DNA of 64,000 nt from Siphlonurus alternatus (GCA_949825025.1 OX463783.1:10141628-10205627), one strand, 5' to 3'; positions 1 to 12,189 are shown, counted from the stretch's first letter. A program made the numbers and translations. The notes: generated by a model from the letters alone, not told the origin.

Positions 1-86
1 AAATTACATGTTTGCATTTGCAAATGATGATCTCATTGATAATGTACATTGACGTACAAGTATTATCTAATATAGACTGTCTAACA

Positions 87-285
87 CCAACGTTCCTTTA
101 TACAGGTTAAGACACGCACGCATTTCGTATTTCGGTAAATTTTCAGGCCCCATTGCACCGCGAAATTTCAAAAATATCATTGCATGATGGGCGCATTCAA
201 AATTTCGACGCACGATGTGGCCAAAAATACTTGAACGTGATTGGCTAAGCCCTTTAACATTGGTCCATTCGGTGACTTAAAGCCA
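87..285. mobile_element. MITE copy (CCAACGTTCC family), right end degraded
   Basis: The left end begins CCAACGTTCCTTTATACAGG and the interior (cacgcacgcatttcg, gcgaaatttcaaaaata, tacttgaacgtgattggc) matches a complete copy at 33046-33265. The right terminal inverted repeat seen in that copy is missing here, so this one is truncated or decayed. Confidence 0.75.
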
Positions 286-289
286 ACCT

Positions 290-1860
290 TGCCTAACACC
301 ACACCCACCACAGTCAAATAGGGTATACCTGCAAAGTCAAATAGGGCAACTCAATCTATAATACCTCGATGTCAAAGGTAGACAAAAATTTATAATGAGG
401 CCTTGAATAGACGATATTCACATTGCCTCCATTCGTGTCGACATTGCAAATGTGAAAGCTGCGCAGCCCTAATATTTTAAATGGTCAGGACAAAATTAAA
501 ATATAATTTTGAAATTGATCAAACGACGAAATAAATTAAAATTGTGTTAAAAAACCTTTTAACTGCCCTATGTACCGCGCATAATTTAAGATGGTAGATA
601 TTTTTTTTAAATAATTTCTACTAATTTAAATAATTTTTTTTTTTTAGTAAATGTTTTATTATTTATGCTGCCTGACCCTATCCGCCATTAGTGAAAACTT
701 TGAGCAGTGTATAAGGTTCTGGCGGACTGGAGGGAAGAAATATTGTCTGTAGAGCCAAAACTACCCAAGCAAATTTCCTCAACAATATCAAATATCAAGA
801 CCGGACAAAATGCACAAACTTAGCAGATCAATAACGACAAATCAACCATTTAAATTCCTGCAAACCCAATGGAGGTCCCCAACCCCCACAAACAAGGTAA
901 CTGTGAAAGCAGTGTAAGTGAATATACCTTCTTTATGACACAAACGAACTAACAAAGAAACACGCATTATATAATTTTTTTCGTTCCCTTTCTTGAATCA
1001 TCCTGACCCTATTGACCAAATACGAATATTTAATATTCGTAATTGCTATTTAATTAATATTTAGCAATGCACTGTATCCTTTATGAATTTTTTACAGCAA
1101 ATTTGGATACAGGATCTAAAGTTATGCATTTTCAATATGTTTTCAGATTTTTTGAATCCTCTAAATACCTAACACTTTTAAAATCGTGTTGCAAAACGCT
1201 GTGACGTCATATAGTCATTCGATACAATACAAACGAATCGAGTTGACTAACAAGTAATTAAGAAGTAATTTTACATAAAGGTGCATTTTTTTATAATTAC
1301 ATACCTATTGATATCAGAGAAGATACTTCTCTGATGATTTAAAGCATCATGTGATGTAATTGACAATAATAATAATAATAATAATTGTTTATTGAGTATC
1401 AGTACAAAATAAAACACAGTACAACAACTCAATGGGTGACATGAAAAAGGATTTCCCATTCACTAAAGTGTCCAGTCACCCAAAATTGAAGACACAGAAC
1501 ACAAAACAAATGGGGGAAGGGGAAGAGAGATATATGTGAAAATTTCATGACTGGGTCCATAGACGTAAACATAACATATACTAAAGGTTACATTGAAAAG
1601 AGACAAAAATATTGCAATAGACAACAAGCATAATTTTTTTTTTATTATCTCAATCGAAAGAGGAGACCAAAAAATACAACTGAGAATTATTTGTCTAATA
1701 CATGTATATGTTGTAATTTTGCTATAAATCTCCTATATTCTATTTGCAGGTTATTTATTAGGATTTTTAAAAAGAAAAGACAAGTAAAAAAGTTTGGTCT
1801 GTATAGAGCAATTTTAGCTGTTATATGTAGTTTATTTGTACTTTATTTGCAGTTATAGCA
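290..1860. other. Gene-poor stretch with one weak exon candidate and a retroelement tail
   Basis: No convincing coding region was seen. At 810-896 a short open stretch starts with ATG, is rich in Arg, Lys, Ser and Thr, and runs into GTAACT, so it could be a small first exon, but nothing else supports it. At 1080-1240 lies a decayed MITE fragment of the TGACGTCA family. At 1369-1450 an (AAT)n tract followed by tgtttattgagta looks like the 3' tail of a minus-strand non-LTR element. Confidence 0.4.
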
Positions 1861-2010
1861 TAATTTTTGTACTTGGAGCAGGTGATTGAGGTGATGAAAT
1901 ATATTGCAATTAAATTTTCTTTATCAAATTATAAAGTATGTGGTTCCCAGATATCACATACATATTTACGTCATTATGGAGGGGAAGAACGTACTGGGCT
2001 GGTCAGATCA

Positions 2011-2087
2011 TATATAAGTCCGTGCTCACAGATTGAAAACTCTTCACACATCTTCAGACTGAATCTGTGTTACTGAAGTGAAATCAG
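2011..2087 (+). promoter_or_regulatory. Candidate TATA promoter and 5' UTR exon upstream of the GIY-YIG-like exons
   Basis: A TATATAAG box at 2011-2018 is followed about 15-30 bases later by possible start sites. A short sequence without a useful reading frame then ends in a good donor (aaatcag then gtaatg at 2088). The next gene downstream on this strand begins coding at 5297, just after a possible acceptor (gtaatag). This is the best promoter-like signal in the left end, but no transcript data support it. Confidence 0.35.
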
Positions 2088-3010
2088 GTAATGTTGAACA
2101 CATTCTTAAAATTTAGAATTAACAAAGTTATCAAAGATTGAAATAAATCTGACAAATATATCGAACTCATAATTATCATCATAAATGATGTACTTGACAA
2201 ACTATAATATCATGATGCTAACTATAAATAATAATACCTTTTTACGTCAATTATATTATAATTAAATATAATATTTTATATTTAATTATAACTATATTTT
2301 GTGATACTTAATTGCTAATACATGTATTTCTTATGTTTTACAACTTACTGTCATTTTGCATCATGTAATGGGAATTAATGGTTTCATGTATACTATATAT
2401 TTTAATTTTTTCCCCTTTTATATTATTATTTTCAATATTTTCTATTCAAATGAGAGAATCAAAAATGTTTTGGAGGTTTATATTCAAATAAAATGTATAC
2501 AACACTGTGCTTGTGGATATAAAAATGCTTCAATTTTTATTATTAATATTATTATTATAATATTATAAATATATTTGTCACATATGAATATAAGATTTTA
2601 AATAAAAAAATGGCACATTTTTTTTCTAAATTATTTTTAAATTATATAAAAATATTTATATTGCAATAATAATTAATGTCATTTGAAGAAAAAATATGTA
2701 ATAACATACGTAATTTATCGACCAATAAGGTTATAATATATATAACCCTGGTTGATCTGTATATTTTAATGGCCAGTAAAGAATAATGTATAATACTAAT
2801 TAAATGATACAAACATAATTATGTGCATTATACATTCATATTGTATATTTTTATGCTCACATTTCACATGTCTGTTTTACATGTCATACACTATAACGTT
2901 TACATGATGGTACGTATTCGTTGATGACGGATAATGTTATTTTTGGTATCCGGAGAACTCGGAGCGCGGTCAACTGGGAGCCGGACAGCTCGGAGCCAAA
3001 CGTGTTTCTA

Positions 3011-3290
3011 GGACAACTCGGAGCACGGACAGCTCGGAGCGCGGACATCCTGGAGCCAAGGCAGGACAACTCGGAGCACGGACAGCTCGGAGCGCAGACA
3101 TCCTGGAGCCAAGGCAGGACAACTCGGAGCACGGACAGCTCGGAGCGCGGACATCCTGGAGCCAAGGCAGGACAACTCGGAGCACGGACAGCTCGGAGCG
3201 CGGACATCCTGGAGCCTAGCCAGGACAACTCGGAGCACGGACAGCTCGGAGCGCGGACATCCTAGAGCCTAGCTAGGACAACTCGGGGCA
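3011..3290 (+). repeat. 53-bp GC-rich tandem array, left foldback arm
   Basis: The word ggacaactc recurs at 3011, 3064, 3117, 3170, 3223 and 3276, an exact 53-base period. The units contain ggacagctcggagcgcgg and catcctggagcc. Open frames run through both strands of this array only because it is GC-rich and its period shifts frame regularly. They are not genes. Confidence 0.9.
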
Positions 3291-4095
3291 CCGTTTTATT
3301 TAAATTACAATTAATGAATTTTTATTTCAAAATAAAAATTGATGCATGCCGAGAATGTATCGTTAATCGTAACATTTTTTGTTATATTACTTATATTTAT
3401 TACGTATGTACAAAAAAATTATCAAAAGTTTTCTGATCTGATATATGTATCTGATAAGAGATAATCCAAAAATTATATCATGAATTTCCCATGATGATCA
3501 TTGTTAATTGAACTTTGTGAATACTTTTGTTTATAGTAAATGACATTACATAAGTTAGGAATCATTTTGATAATCTAAAATAATATTATGTGAAATAATA
3601 AAGAACACAGTTTTGATAAAATCTTTGTGCTGTATTATTTAATTACTAAATTTAGATATACAAGAAACTTAAAAATGAATTTAAGCTGGTAAACTTTGAG
3701 AAATTTCTGTAAATATTTTAGATAAGTCACTAAGATCAACTCATTATTTTTCTTTTTTTATAAAATCAATATTGCATAATATATTTAAAAGTTAAAAGTT
3801 TAAAAGCATGCAAATATAACAAAATGAAATCTTTTTGGCAGAAAAAAAAAGGTTGTATAATATTATTTTCAGAAATTTAATCATATAATAATAATTCATG
3901 ATATAATTTTTGGATTATCTCTTATCAGATACATCAGATCAGAAAACTTGATAACTTTTTTGTACATGACATACGTAATAAATATAAGTAATATAACAAA
4001 AAATGTTACGATTAAAGATACATTCTCGGCATACATCAATTTTTATTTTGAAATAAAAATTTATTAATTGTAATTTAAATAAAACGGTGCCCCGC

Positions 4096-4316
4096 GAGTT
4101 GTCCTAGCTAGGCTCCAGGATGTCCGCGCTCCGAGCTGTCCGTGCTCCGAGTTGTCCTGCCTTGGCTCCAGGATGTCCGCGCTCCGAGCTGTCCGTGCTC
4201 CGAGTTGTCCTGCCTTGGCTCCAGGATGTCCGCGCTCCGAGCTGTCCGTGCTCCGAGTTGTCCTGCCTTGGCTCCAGGATGTCCGCGCTCCGAGCTGTCC
4301 GTGCTCCGAGTTGTCC
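4096..4316 (-). repeat. 53-bp GC-rich tandem array, right foldback arm
   Basis: The reverse complement of the left array: gagttgtcc recurs at 4096, 4149, 4202, 4255 and 4308. That gives four full periods against five on the left, so the two arms differ by one unit. Confidence 0.9.
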
Positions 4317-4444
4317 TAGAAACACGTTTGGCTCCGAGCTGTCTGGCTCCCAGTTGACCACGCTCCGAGTTGTCCGGGAACCGTTATTTTTTTATCAGAC
4401 GTCGTCAACGAAAATGTACCGTCATGTAAACATAGTGTGAGTAT

Positions 4445-4742
4445 CAAACTCAAAAATTTTTATTACAGAAATGGATAGAGGGTGCAAAGTTATGCTATAC
4501 TCTAATTTTTTCAGATTTTTGTGAGCCCCGGAAAAATTAAAAAACAAAATATTGAAAGTACGCTTTTCAGGCGGCAAATTTAGCCGAAAAAGGAGCATGG
4601 TCTACACTCGCCAAAACTTTTTAAGCTACACTCGCCAAAACTTTTTAAGCAAAATCTCTAAAAAATCTGAATGAATCAGGGTAGCATAACTTTGCACCTT
4701 CTATCCATTTCTGCAATAAAAAAAATTTGAGGCCGGTACCCT
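4445..4742. mobile_element. MITE, 'gatagagggtgcaaagttat' family, copy 1
   Basis: A palindromic element: acagaaatggatagagggtg on the left is mirrored by ctatccatttctgcaataaa on the right. It abuts the foldback element. This copy has diverged at its outer ends, and its centre lacks the TGACGTCA boxes found in the other copies. Confidence 0.75.
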
Positions 4743-4833
4743 ATTATACAGTTGGATAAATTAGATAATATTCTCATTAACAAAGAAATTTATTTTGTAA
4801 ACTTTACTTCAGTTAAAAGTTGCCACAGGATAA

Positions 4834-5083
4834 ATATACACTCTTAAAAAAATTTGGCTCAATTTTGACATCTTATAATCAGTATATTTTTTACGCCTTA
4901 AATCATGATTTTTCAGGTGTTTCGTAGTCAATATTCAGTAGTCAGCATATACTGTCAGTATATAGCTTATGCTGACTACTGAAAATGCGCAACGAAACAC
5001 CTGAAAAAAGCATGATTTAAGGCGTTAAAAATGCACTGATTATAAGATGTCAAAAATCAGCAAATTTTTTTAAGAGTGTATAT
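4834..5083. mobile_element. Near-perfect palindromic MITE (ATATACACTCTTAAAAAAAT)
   Basis: The left arm ATATACACTCTTAAAAAAAT is matched by its reverse complement ending at 5083. Pairing continues through gcgttaaa..tgcattt and caggtgtttcg to a centre near 4965 (cagtatatagc). It is a 250-bp hairpin element with no coding content. Confidence 0.85.
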
Positions 5084-5108
5084 TATTGTTAATTTCTAGT
5101 TATTTTAA

Positions 5109-5130
5109 ATTCAAGTGTGTGTGTGTGTGT
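5109..5130 (+). repeat. (TG)n microsatellite
   Basis: A short run of about ten TG dinucleotides, followed by AT-rich sequence up to the first exon at 5297. Confidence 0.85.
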
Positions 5131-5296
5131 TTAAGTTTTAATCATTATACATAAGTAACATAAGTATTAATTTTATTCTGTTGCCGTTGTTGCTTGTAGT
5201 GTTTAAATATTATATTATTATGTAAAATGACATGATCTTTGTTGAACCAATGGTTCAATAAATCAATTTAATTTAGCTTATAATTATGTAATAGGA

Positions 5297-5408
5297 ATGT
5301 CAGGGGAGTTGCCGATGGAGAAGGTGTCCCAGACCGAATTGCTGGAGAAAGCAGGCCGGAAACGCTTTATCAGGGTAGGCGCCACTAAAGACCCATCGAG
5401 TCGTGCAA
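5297..5408 (+). CDS. Exon 1 of the GIY-YIG-like module
   Basis: It contains the ATG and codes for 37 residues plus one base, ending ...DPSSRA. The donor is gcaa followed by gtaagt, a strong consensus. Confidence 0.65.
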
Positions 5409-6724
5409 GTAAGTTTTCGTCGCCTGAAAATAATTTCAATAATTTGTGGAATCTTGAAACATAAAAGTTAATTTAACATAATAGTTGCATACACCCAAAA
5501 GGCGTGGACATATAATACTAGAATCCTCAAAATGTATATAAAAAAATCAATGTAATTCAAATTGAAATATTTATTAATATTTCATATTATATTAAGGTAG
5601 AGGTAACGCCGGTCAGCTGTTCGACGAAGGTCCCTTTGATTAACATTATTTAACATGTAAACCTTAGTAAATTGACAAAAATTCTGAAATTTTTTAGAGA
5701 GGCAGATGTTAGTGCTAAAAGCCATAGAAAAAGTTTAAAAACAATTTAACGAGCCGAGATCGATTTTTTTTTAATTAAGTTTTTAATTTGTCTCTCTATG
5801 CATGGGAAAATCCTATGCTGAAAAAAAAAATAATTAAAAGAAATCGGCTCGTTAAATTGTTTTGAATTTTTTTCTATGGCTTTTGGGCACTAATATCTGC
5901 CTCTCAAAAAAATTTCAGAATTTTTGTGAATTTGCTAAGGTTTACATGTTAATCAAAGGGATCTACGTCGAATAGCTGACCGGCATTATCTCTGCCTTAA
6001 GTCTTAAATCTTAACTCAATGGAAGTCAAAGTTCCATTAATCATATATAATTATATTACCCGGGAGGAGAGGATGAATGAAACGCCCCATGCATTTATAT
6101 ACTGTACATAATATCGACCTGAAGTTGAGCGTGGCACAGTGCATTGACCGGTTCTCATTAGATCACCGAAGTCAAGTAACGTCGAGCGTAGTTAGTACGT
6201 GGATGGGTGACCGTTTGAAGTAAAAATTACGATGTTTCCTTCCTTCCATCTCGCTTTCTACCCAGTGTAGTGATGCACTTGTGTATGTGGTTCCCCAAGC
6301 TTTGGACATCACTTTGGTAAAAAAGTCTTGACAGGTTTTCCACGGTTTCCTCAGTATCACCTATAGCAAATGCTGGGACGCGTAACAGGCCGTAGCCACC
6401 ATCCTATCCCTCCCTTGTCCCTTTCCACTATCAAGCTTTGAGCTCTAAAGTCAGAGGGGTGTTAAAAAAAAAAAAAGGTTTTAACCTAATTTTTCTCCCA
6501 CAGGTGATTACTTTAGCGAAGGTTATAGAGGCAAAATGTACTACGCGCGCACGAAGAACATGCAGAATGCTGAGAATAAGCTCCTCGCCAACCAACCTCT
6601 CCACAACGAACAGCTGACAAGCAACATGCAGAGTGAACCTGGCTATACGTACGGGATCGAAGGTCGCAAAATGTACACGGACAAAAAATTTAGCCAACGG
6701 TTAGTAAGATTTTTCAGATTTTAG
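5297..6724 (+). CDS. GIY-YIG-like module, two exons (N-terminus of the KEN gene or a separate small gene)
   Basis: Two exons (5297-5408 and 6504-6703) join in phase to give 104 residues starting MSGELPMEK. The product has RVGATKDPSSR followed by a tyrosine-rich stretch (GKMYYARTKNM) and AENKLL, ending with PGYTYGIEGRK. The order VG-T-DP-R, then a loop, then A-E-x-x-LL resembles the YIG, Arg and Glu positions of GIY-YIG-fold proteins; the first GIY strand is not obvious. The family call is recognition by eye, not a database hit. The second exon can splice at a good donor (tta then gtaaga, 6704) in phase 0, matching the phase-0 exon at 18278. Alternatively it reads through to a TAG ending at 6724, which would make a separate 110-residue protein. 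The start is the first in-frame ATG in this exon. A SINE lies in the intron just upstream of the second exon. Confidence 0.6.
5592..6000. mobile_element. MITE with TTAAGGTAGAGRTAAC ends, copy 1
   Basis: Long inverted arms begin TTAAGGTAGAGGTAACGCC and continue cggtcagctgttcgacg. They are mirrored at 5960-6000. A second copy of the same family is at 40374-40743. Both ends carry TTAA, which could be target-site sequence. The element lies in the intron between the two GIY-YIG-like exons. Confidence 0.85.
6130..6475 (+). mobile_element. 5S rRNA-headed SINE, plus strand
   Basis: The segment at 6158-6215 reads gatcaccgaagtcaagtaac, then gagcgtagttagtacgtgg and atgggtgacc, the internal control region of 5S rRNA. 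It is followed by a SINE body (gacaggttttccacggtttc, cctcagt, gcaaatgctgggac) and an A-rich tail at about 6463-6475. This matches the SINE3 type derived from 5S rRNA. The tail ends about 30 bases before the acceptor of the following exon. Confidence 0.8.
6504..6703 (+). CDS. Exon 2 of the GIY-YIG-like module
   Basis: Acceptor ttttctcccacag. The exon codes for SDYFSEGYRGKMYY onward and ends ...KFSQRL at a gtaaga donor. Reading past that donor gives six more residues and then a stop at 6724. Confidence 0.65.
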
Positions 6725-6739
6725 TAACAAAAGGCGGGT

Positions 6740-7270
6740 CGAATCTAAGCTACTAAGACAGTAGCTGTGTAAAAATTTAATTTTTGAGTGTGCTAAATTT
6801 TGTATACTAAAAAGTAGCTAAAATTTACTAACTTTTGCAGTAAAATATTACACTAATGATGACGTAGAAGTTAAAAATGTGTTGCGTAGTAAAATTTTAC
6901 GGCATGTTGGTAAAATAGAAGGTCAGTAACTTGGTAAAATTTAACTGGCAGTGCTAGTAAAATTGTTCTTCCTTTTACTGCAGGATTTTACTAACTAAAT
7001 GTTGGTAATTTTTTGCATACCTTAGGCTTTTAAATTTTACATACTTTTAATTGTTACTAAATATCTACCGCCTATATGCAAAGATGAGGTCAAACTTTAA
7101 GTCCGGATTAACTTTGTTGATTTCGATTGATGCAACAATAAAAATCAACAAAGTAATCCGGACTTAAAGTTTGACCTCATCTTTGCAAATCAGTTGTAGA
7201 AATTTAGTAACAAATAAGTATGTATAATTTAAAACCGACTCTTTGCGTAAAAAATATTTTCACTTAATAG
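6740..7270. mobile_element. Nested palindromes: MITE hairpin inside a taaaatttta-rich element
   Basis: At about 7077-7190 a near-perfect hairpin (gatgaggtcaaactttaag ... reverse complement) surrounds a short loop. It sits inside an outer, weaker palindrome whose arms share acttttaattgttactaaat. The surrounding sequence repeats taaaattttac words, also seen at 8460-8900. This looks like one MITE inserted into another, within the long intron. Confidence 0.65.
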
Positions 7271-7950
7271 AGCTAATGTTAAAAATTATGTTTTTTTTTA
7301 TTACTACTACTTATTGTCACACACACAAATCACAAGAAATTTGTATTAAAAATAAATATTTGATATCCTACTTTAAAATAATCATCGAGTGCTAATAAGT
7401 TAATTAAAATTACAAATTATTAAGGACGGGAACACTTTTATAATAATTACAAAAAAAGTTTAAGAAATTAAGTTAATGCATTTATTGGCTGATGAAAACT
7501 CAGATTTACAAAAAAATGAAGTTTGAATTAAAATCACTTTAAATAATAAAATTTTATAATCCGTGTAAGTCTTTTGAAACAATTAAAACGATGACTGCCG
7601 TATCTCCAGTACAGTACCCAGTGTAGAGAAGAATGTCCCCGCGAGGGTACCGTACGTGGGTCAGTCGTGGGTCGTGGATGCCGTGTGGGTCAATCAGTGT
7701 GCGAGGGTCGGTTACTGATATGTGTGGACGCCGTGGATGGTTCGTTGTAAGGTGATAGTGCGATCTAGGTCTGCGGTTGGCAACAGAAAAGACTCATCCC
7801 TCATCGCGATGTCACACCAAACCGCGCGTCGTTGTCCTGCAAACATGATAATAATTAGACTCGGTACAATTAATGCAATGAACGTTACATTACCCAACAA
7901 TAATTTTGATATGGTACACTCTACTTTTGTAGCCCTATATAAATATTTTC
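7270..7950. other. Intronic sequence with no recognised gene
   Basis: AT-rich to 7600, then a patch richer in G and C with repeated gtgggtc/cgtgg words (7620-7740). No frame here has recognisable protein motifs. Confidence 0.4.
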
Positions 7951-7954
7951 GTAC

Positions 7955-8105
7955 TCTGACGTGCGTTTACAAGTTACAATTACGTTCACATGACGCTGTT
8001 TAATACGGATCCGTACACAACAGATATTGTGTGATATAGTGCATGTTTTTCTTATGAGGCGTCGTCAACGGATATGCATTAAACACCGTCATGTGAACGT
8101 AGTAG
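7955..8105. mobile_element. Small palindromic relative of the 2.9-4.4 kb foldback element
   Basis: The right side (gcgtcgtcaacggatatgca, then ccgtcatgtgaacgtagtag) closely matches the right terminus at 4395-4438. The left side (attacgttcacatgacgctg) is its inverted partner. No 53-bp units are present. Confidence 0.65.
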
Positions 8106-8439
8106 TGAATTTTGCAATATACAAACATGCAATACAAATATCCTGTGACAAATTAAAGTAACTAAACAGAAATAACAAAGAAATTCTACAAAAATTGTAA
8201 TGATCGACTGTATGTACATTACATACTTCTAAAACAAAAGAAAAATCAACAAATTATCATATTTGCTTACCTTATAATATAATCAGCCTGATGATCAGCT
8301 TGATGATCATAGTCATTTATCGATAATTTGCTTATTCCTGGGATACTTGGAGCACTTTTAATTCGATATATTTCAGCACAGAAAGTTTTTGCAACCAGTT
8401 TGCTCAAATCGCACAAGCCAAATGAAGAATCCCAACGGT

Positions 8440-8935
8440 TTTTTTGAAAACAGGATGTTGTAGTTTGCAAAATTTTACCACGTATGGTAAGATTTTACGA
8501 TTAAGTTATGTTTTTTTTACAACGTTTAACGTGCTAGCGCCAACGTGCTGTGGACGTTGTAAACATCAGCTACTTATAAATTGTAAATTTTTACCAACAT
8601 TCGCGATTAATAATTTAAGGCATTACAACATGCTAGCACCAACTAGCGAACATTGTAGGTTTTAGCTACTACGTGGTAAAATTTTACTAACATTCGATAG
8701 TAACATTTTATGACGTTATAATATGCTAGCGCTAACTTGCGAACATTGTAAATATCACTTACAAAATGGTAAAGTTTTACCAAGTATTTTTTACAATGCT
8801 GAGATTGTAAATTTTGCAAAGCTCGTAGTAAAAATTTACAAGATTTGCTGTACAATTCAACAAATAGATTGTAAGTGTATTTCTTACCAAGTTTGCCTAG
8901 TAAAATTTTTTGTCCGTGTAGGTCACAAACACAAT
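8440..8935. repeat. Degenerate repeat with recurring acgtgctagcgccaac and taaaattttac words
   Basis: The words tgctagcrccaac, cgaacattgtaaa and ttttaccaacattcg recur several times at irregular spacing (for example at 8530, 8630 and 8725). No protein signature is visible. It is probably a decayed repeat element in the long intron. Confidence 0.5.
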
Positions 8936-9539
8936 ATTTGCATTATATGTGAATTGAAATTTGAAAAATACATTGATCATGTTATTCTAACAGTAGTGTC
9001 TTTTTATTTACTACCCTACATACGCCATGATATACAGAGTATATAATATAATTATATTGACATACAAGTATAAAAAAAATATTAATGTAATATGGACTTG
9101 TTATAATACTTTATTTCAATTAATATTACACTTTTACTTTCTTCAAAGATATCATTGTAATATATCTAAATTATCTAAAAAATATTTAACACATAAGATC
9201 ATTTTTTATTCAACTTTATACGATTGCATTAATATAATATTATATATTTTAACATAAAAAAATGTAATTGAATTTGTAATTATAATCATGAAATATTTTT
9301 CCAACTTTTAATTATTAATTTTTTTAATTGCATTTAAATTGAATAACTATATATAACAAATTGCAATTGCAATTGAAATATATGATTATTGTTAAGACAA
9401 TATTTGTAGAATGAAAATACAAAATAATTTCATCATCACGAATAACAATAATTTTGTATTCAAGTTTGATTTGGTGGGTTTTTACAAAACTGCACGACAT
9501 AATAATAATAATAAATTAGAAATAATACAACAGAAACCC

Positions 9540-10033
9540 AATGGGGTACTGACCGGTATTTGAGTTAGCAATATTAGTAAAAAGTACTGTGAATTCTATG
9601 AAGAACGAGCCCTATTAGAGCACTCTACGACAATTTGCTGATTTTATATGAATTTTTAAAACTTTTTTTGATGACGTCATAGCATTGAATCTTAAATGGG
9701 AAAATGCATCAGTTAACATTGCTAAAATGAAAAGTTATTGGGGTAGGAATTTGAAACCTTCATTATCGTGATTCTAGCACCTAAAAAACTTGCAAATCAA
9801 GGTTTGATTACATTTCAATATTAAGTATGGGGTTTGGCAATGTTAACTGATCTATTTTCCCATTTAAGATTCAAAGCTGTGACGTCATTTTTGAGAGGTT
9901 TTAAAAATTCATATAAAATCAGGAAATTGTCGTAGAATGCTATAATATTATAGGGCTTGTTTTTCATGAAATTCTCGTGCCTTTTGAAATATTGACAAAA
10001 ACTTGCAACTTTTTTTTTGGTCAGTACCCCATT
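9540..10033. mobile_element. Palindromic MITE (AATGGGGTACTGACC ends)
   Basis: Both ends carry AATGGGGTACTGACC or its complement. The arms share cgacaatttgctgattttat, gatgacgtcatagcattgaa and cttaaatgggaaaat in inverted order. The element is about 490 bp, with no coding capacity. Confidence 0.8.
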
Positions 10034-10205
10034 GTATACATAATAAAATACAAATTTTATATTATTCATTATTTGATACTTGTTCACCTATAGGTGCAAA
10101 AAAAAAAAAAAAAAAAAACAAAAAAACAATATACTTCCACAAAAGTATTAAAAACTATAAATATGTCTATAGCGTGATTTTTAGTAGTTATCGTTTATGC
10201 ATGGC

Positions 10206-10317
<112 letters not shown>

Positions 10318-10517
10318 NNNNNNNNNNNNNNNNNNNNNNNNNNNNNNNNNNNNNNNNNNNNNNNNNNNNNNNNNNNNNNNNNNNNNNNNNNNNNNNNNNN
10401 NNNNNNNNNNNNNNNNNNNNNNNNNNNNNNNNNNNNNNNNNNNNNNNNNNNNNNNNNNNNNNNNNNNNNNNNNNNNNNNNNNNNNNNNNNNNNNNNNNNN
10501 NNNNNNNNNNNNNNNNN
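10318..10517. other. Assembly gap, 200 N
   Basis: Exactly 200 N, a placeholder size. The break follows a simple-sequence tract, so the true distance and content are unknown. Confidence 0.98.
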
Positions 10518-10659
10518 ATTAGGAAATAAAACGATCATTTAAATATAAAATCGTTTCATATTTAATCGTTTTTAATTAATATTGTATTTCCTTCCTTTAT
10601 ATTCTCTATTATAACAATAAAAAATAATCACGTTTTATAATGATCTGTTCAATTTATCC

Positions 10660-11829
10660 TTATTATTAAACATCACTTTCGGGACCCCAAAATTAACCAG
10701 CGTTTTCCTATGCTGGGACGCACTTCCTTTGGGCGAGCGTCTGGGTTCGTCGGAACCCCCACTCCCATTTTCGTAGTTAAATAGGATGCGTTTGAGTTCA
10801 CTATTGTTGGGACCCAAAAATGACAACGTCCAAATCGAATCTAATTGCGATTAATTAGTTAATTAGGGGGGCAAACGAACCCACAAAATTTTTGGTAATT
10901 TTCGTACAGGTAGTTTCCGAGATAATTGAGGCCAAAGTTTAATTAGTGACAACAACAATAACGGGATGCGGTACACCCTGATTATGACGGGATACGGAAG
11001 TGACGTCACAACAGTAAGTTTACCTCTTATAGAAATGGTGATAGACGGGATATCACGTGGTGTGTCACGTGGTCGCAGTATTGACATTCCCCCTCGTCAT
11101 TGACGGGACCTATTTGTGACGTCACCAAGTTGTTAATGATGACGTCACTAAGTTGTCAGTGATGACGTCACAGATTTACCTCTTTAATATAAGTTCCACC
11201 ACGTATATAACCGGGATCTGTACGTAAAGATAGTTCCCTCTTAGTCAAATTAAATCACGTGAAAATAAGCGGGATATAGGAATTTGAAAAAAAATTACAC
11301 CAGTTTTACCCTTTATAAAATAAAATAACAAAGCGTATTACCAGGACTTCCACAGTTTTTTAACGTATTGATGTAAGATATAGTTTCCTCTTGTACAAAT
11401 TTAGCAACGTGCATGTAAGCGGGATACTGGATTTTGCTGTTAACTTTTCTCGTGTAAAATGTAGCAAGCAAATTGACGGGATTTTCTGGACTTAGAAAGA
11501 ATATTTTGAAAGGGATAGCAAAGGTTCCACATAGTTATTGCCAGTATCCTAACACTTACGAAAATATTCATCATACAGCTATTTACGGGATACTTCCAGG
11601 AAATAAAAGCGGGATGCCCTTTTGTGATTAATGACATCACATATATACATCATAATTGCACGCCCTACTCATAAGGTGTAGGAAGGAAGTTGACAGGACT
11701 TTTGGACTTGGGGGGGGGGGGGGGAAGTATTATAAAAAGGGTAGCATAGATTCAACACAAATATTGTTGGGAAATTTCTTCAATTGCATTCCCCTTGAAA
11801 AAATGATCTCAAATATATGTAAACGGGAT
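10660..11829 (-). repeat. CGGGAT motif array, left part of a 6-kb motif block
   Basis: The hexamer CGGGAT occurs at about 10972, 10988, 11046, 11212, 11270, 11420, 11477, 11586, 11610 and 11824. It is usually preceded by A, G or C and followed by AT-rich sequence. By composition, far fewer than one would be expected in this length. The right part of the block carries the same motif inverted. No open frame with protein motifs is present. A G-homopolymer lies near 11711-11722. Confidence 0.7.
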
Positions 11830-12189
11830 ACTTTATATATGATGGCAACGAGTGATAAAATCTCGATCTCGAAATGTTTGAGAATTTGATTCAAAACTTA
11901 CGTTTTTTGATTTTCTGAGTGATAAATTCCTCACACGATCTTCAATAAAATCAATAAAAATAACACTGGACGATCATGTAAATAATTTACACACAGATAT
12001 TTTGATTTAAGCACGATAATACAGTAAACTTTCAAAATTATAGCCCTGGAACAAAACCTAATACATCATGGCAGCACCATTATATTTACAATATGAACCA
12101 ATGAAATCGATGCAGCTATCAAACAATATTCATACCAACAATAATACAATAAATAGTATTCCATACCCTTTCTGAATGTTCTATATAAA

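Larger units (their letters stand above)
2886..4440. mobile_element. Foldback-type element with tandem-repeat arms (1.55 kb)
   Basis: The outer ends are inverted copies of CACTAT..GTTTACATGAYGGTAC (left near 2889, right near 4438). Each arm runs inward through a 53-bp GC-rich tandem array and then about 180 bases of AT-rich sequence (3295-3485 against 3900-4085), leaving a unique centre of roughly 400 bases. No transposase frame is present, so it is non-autonomous. The layout resembles Drosophila FB elements: long terminal inverted repeats made of short tandem repeats. No clear target-site duplication could be found. A related terminal sequence occurs at 7955-8105. Confidence 0.8.

Noticed and set aside
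810..896. First exon encoding a mitochondrial targeting peptide
   Set aside because: The stretch has an ATG, basic residues and a possible donor, but there is no matching downstream exon or promoter. Too weak to call.
2884..3265. Long open frames on both strands rich in SELSVLR / GARTARSADILEP repeats
   Set aside because: They are products of the 53-bp GC-rich tandem array. The same frames appear in mirror image at 4104-4440, and no start context, splice sites or family match exists.
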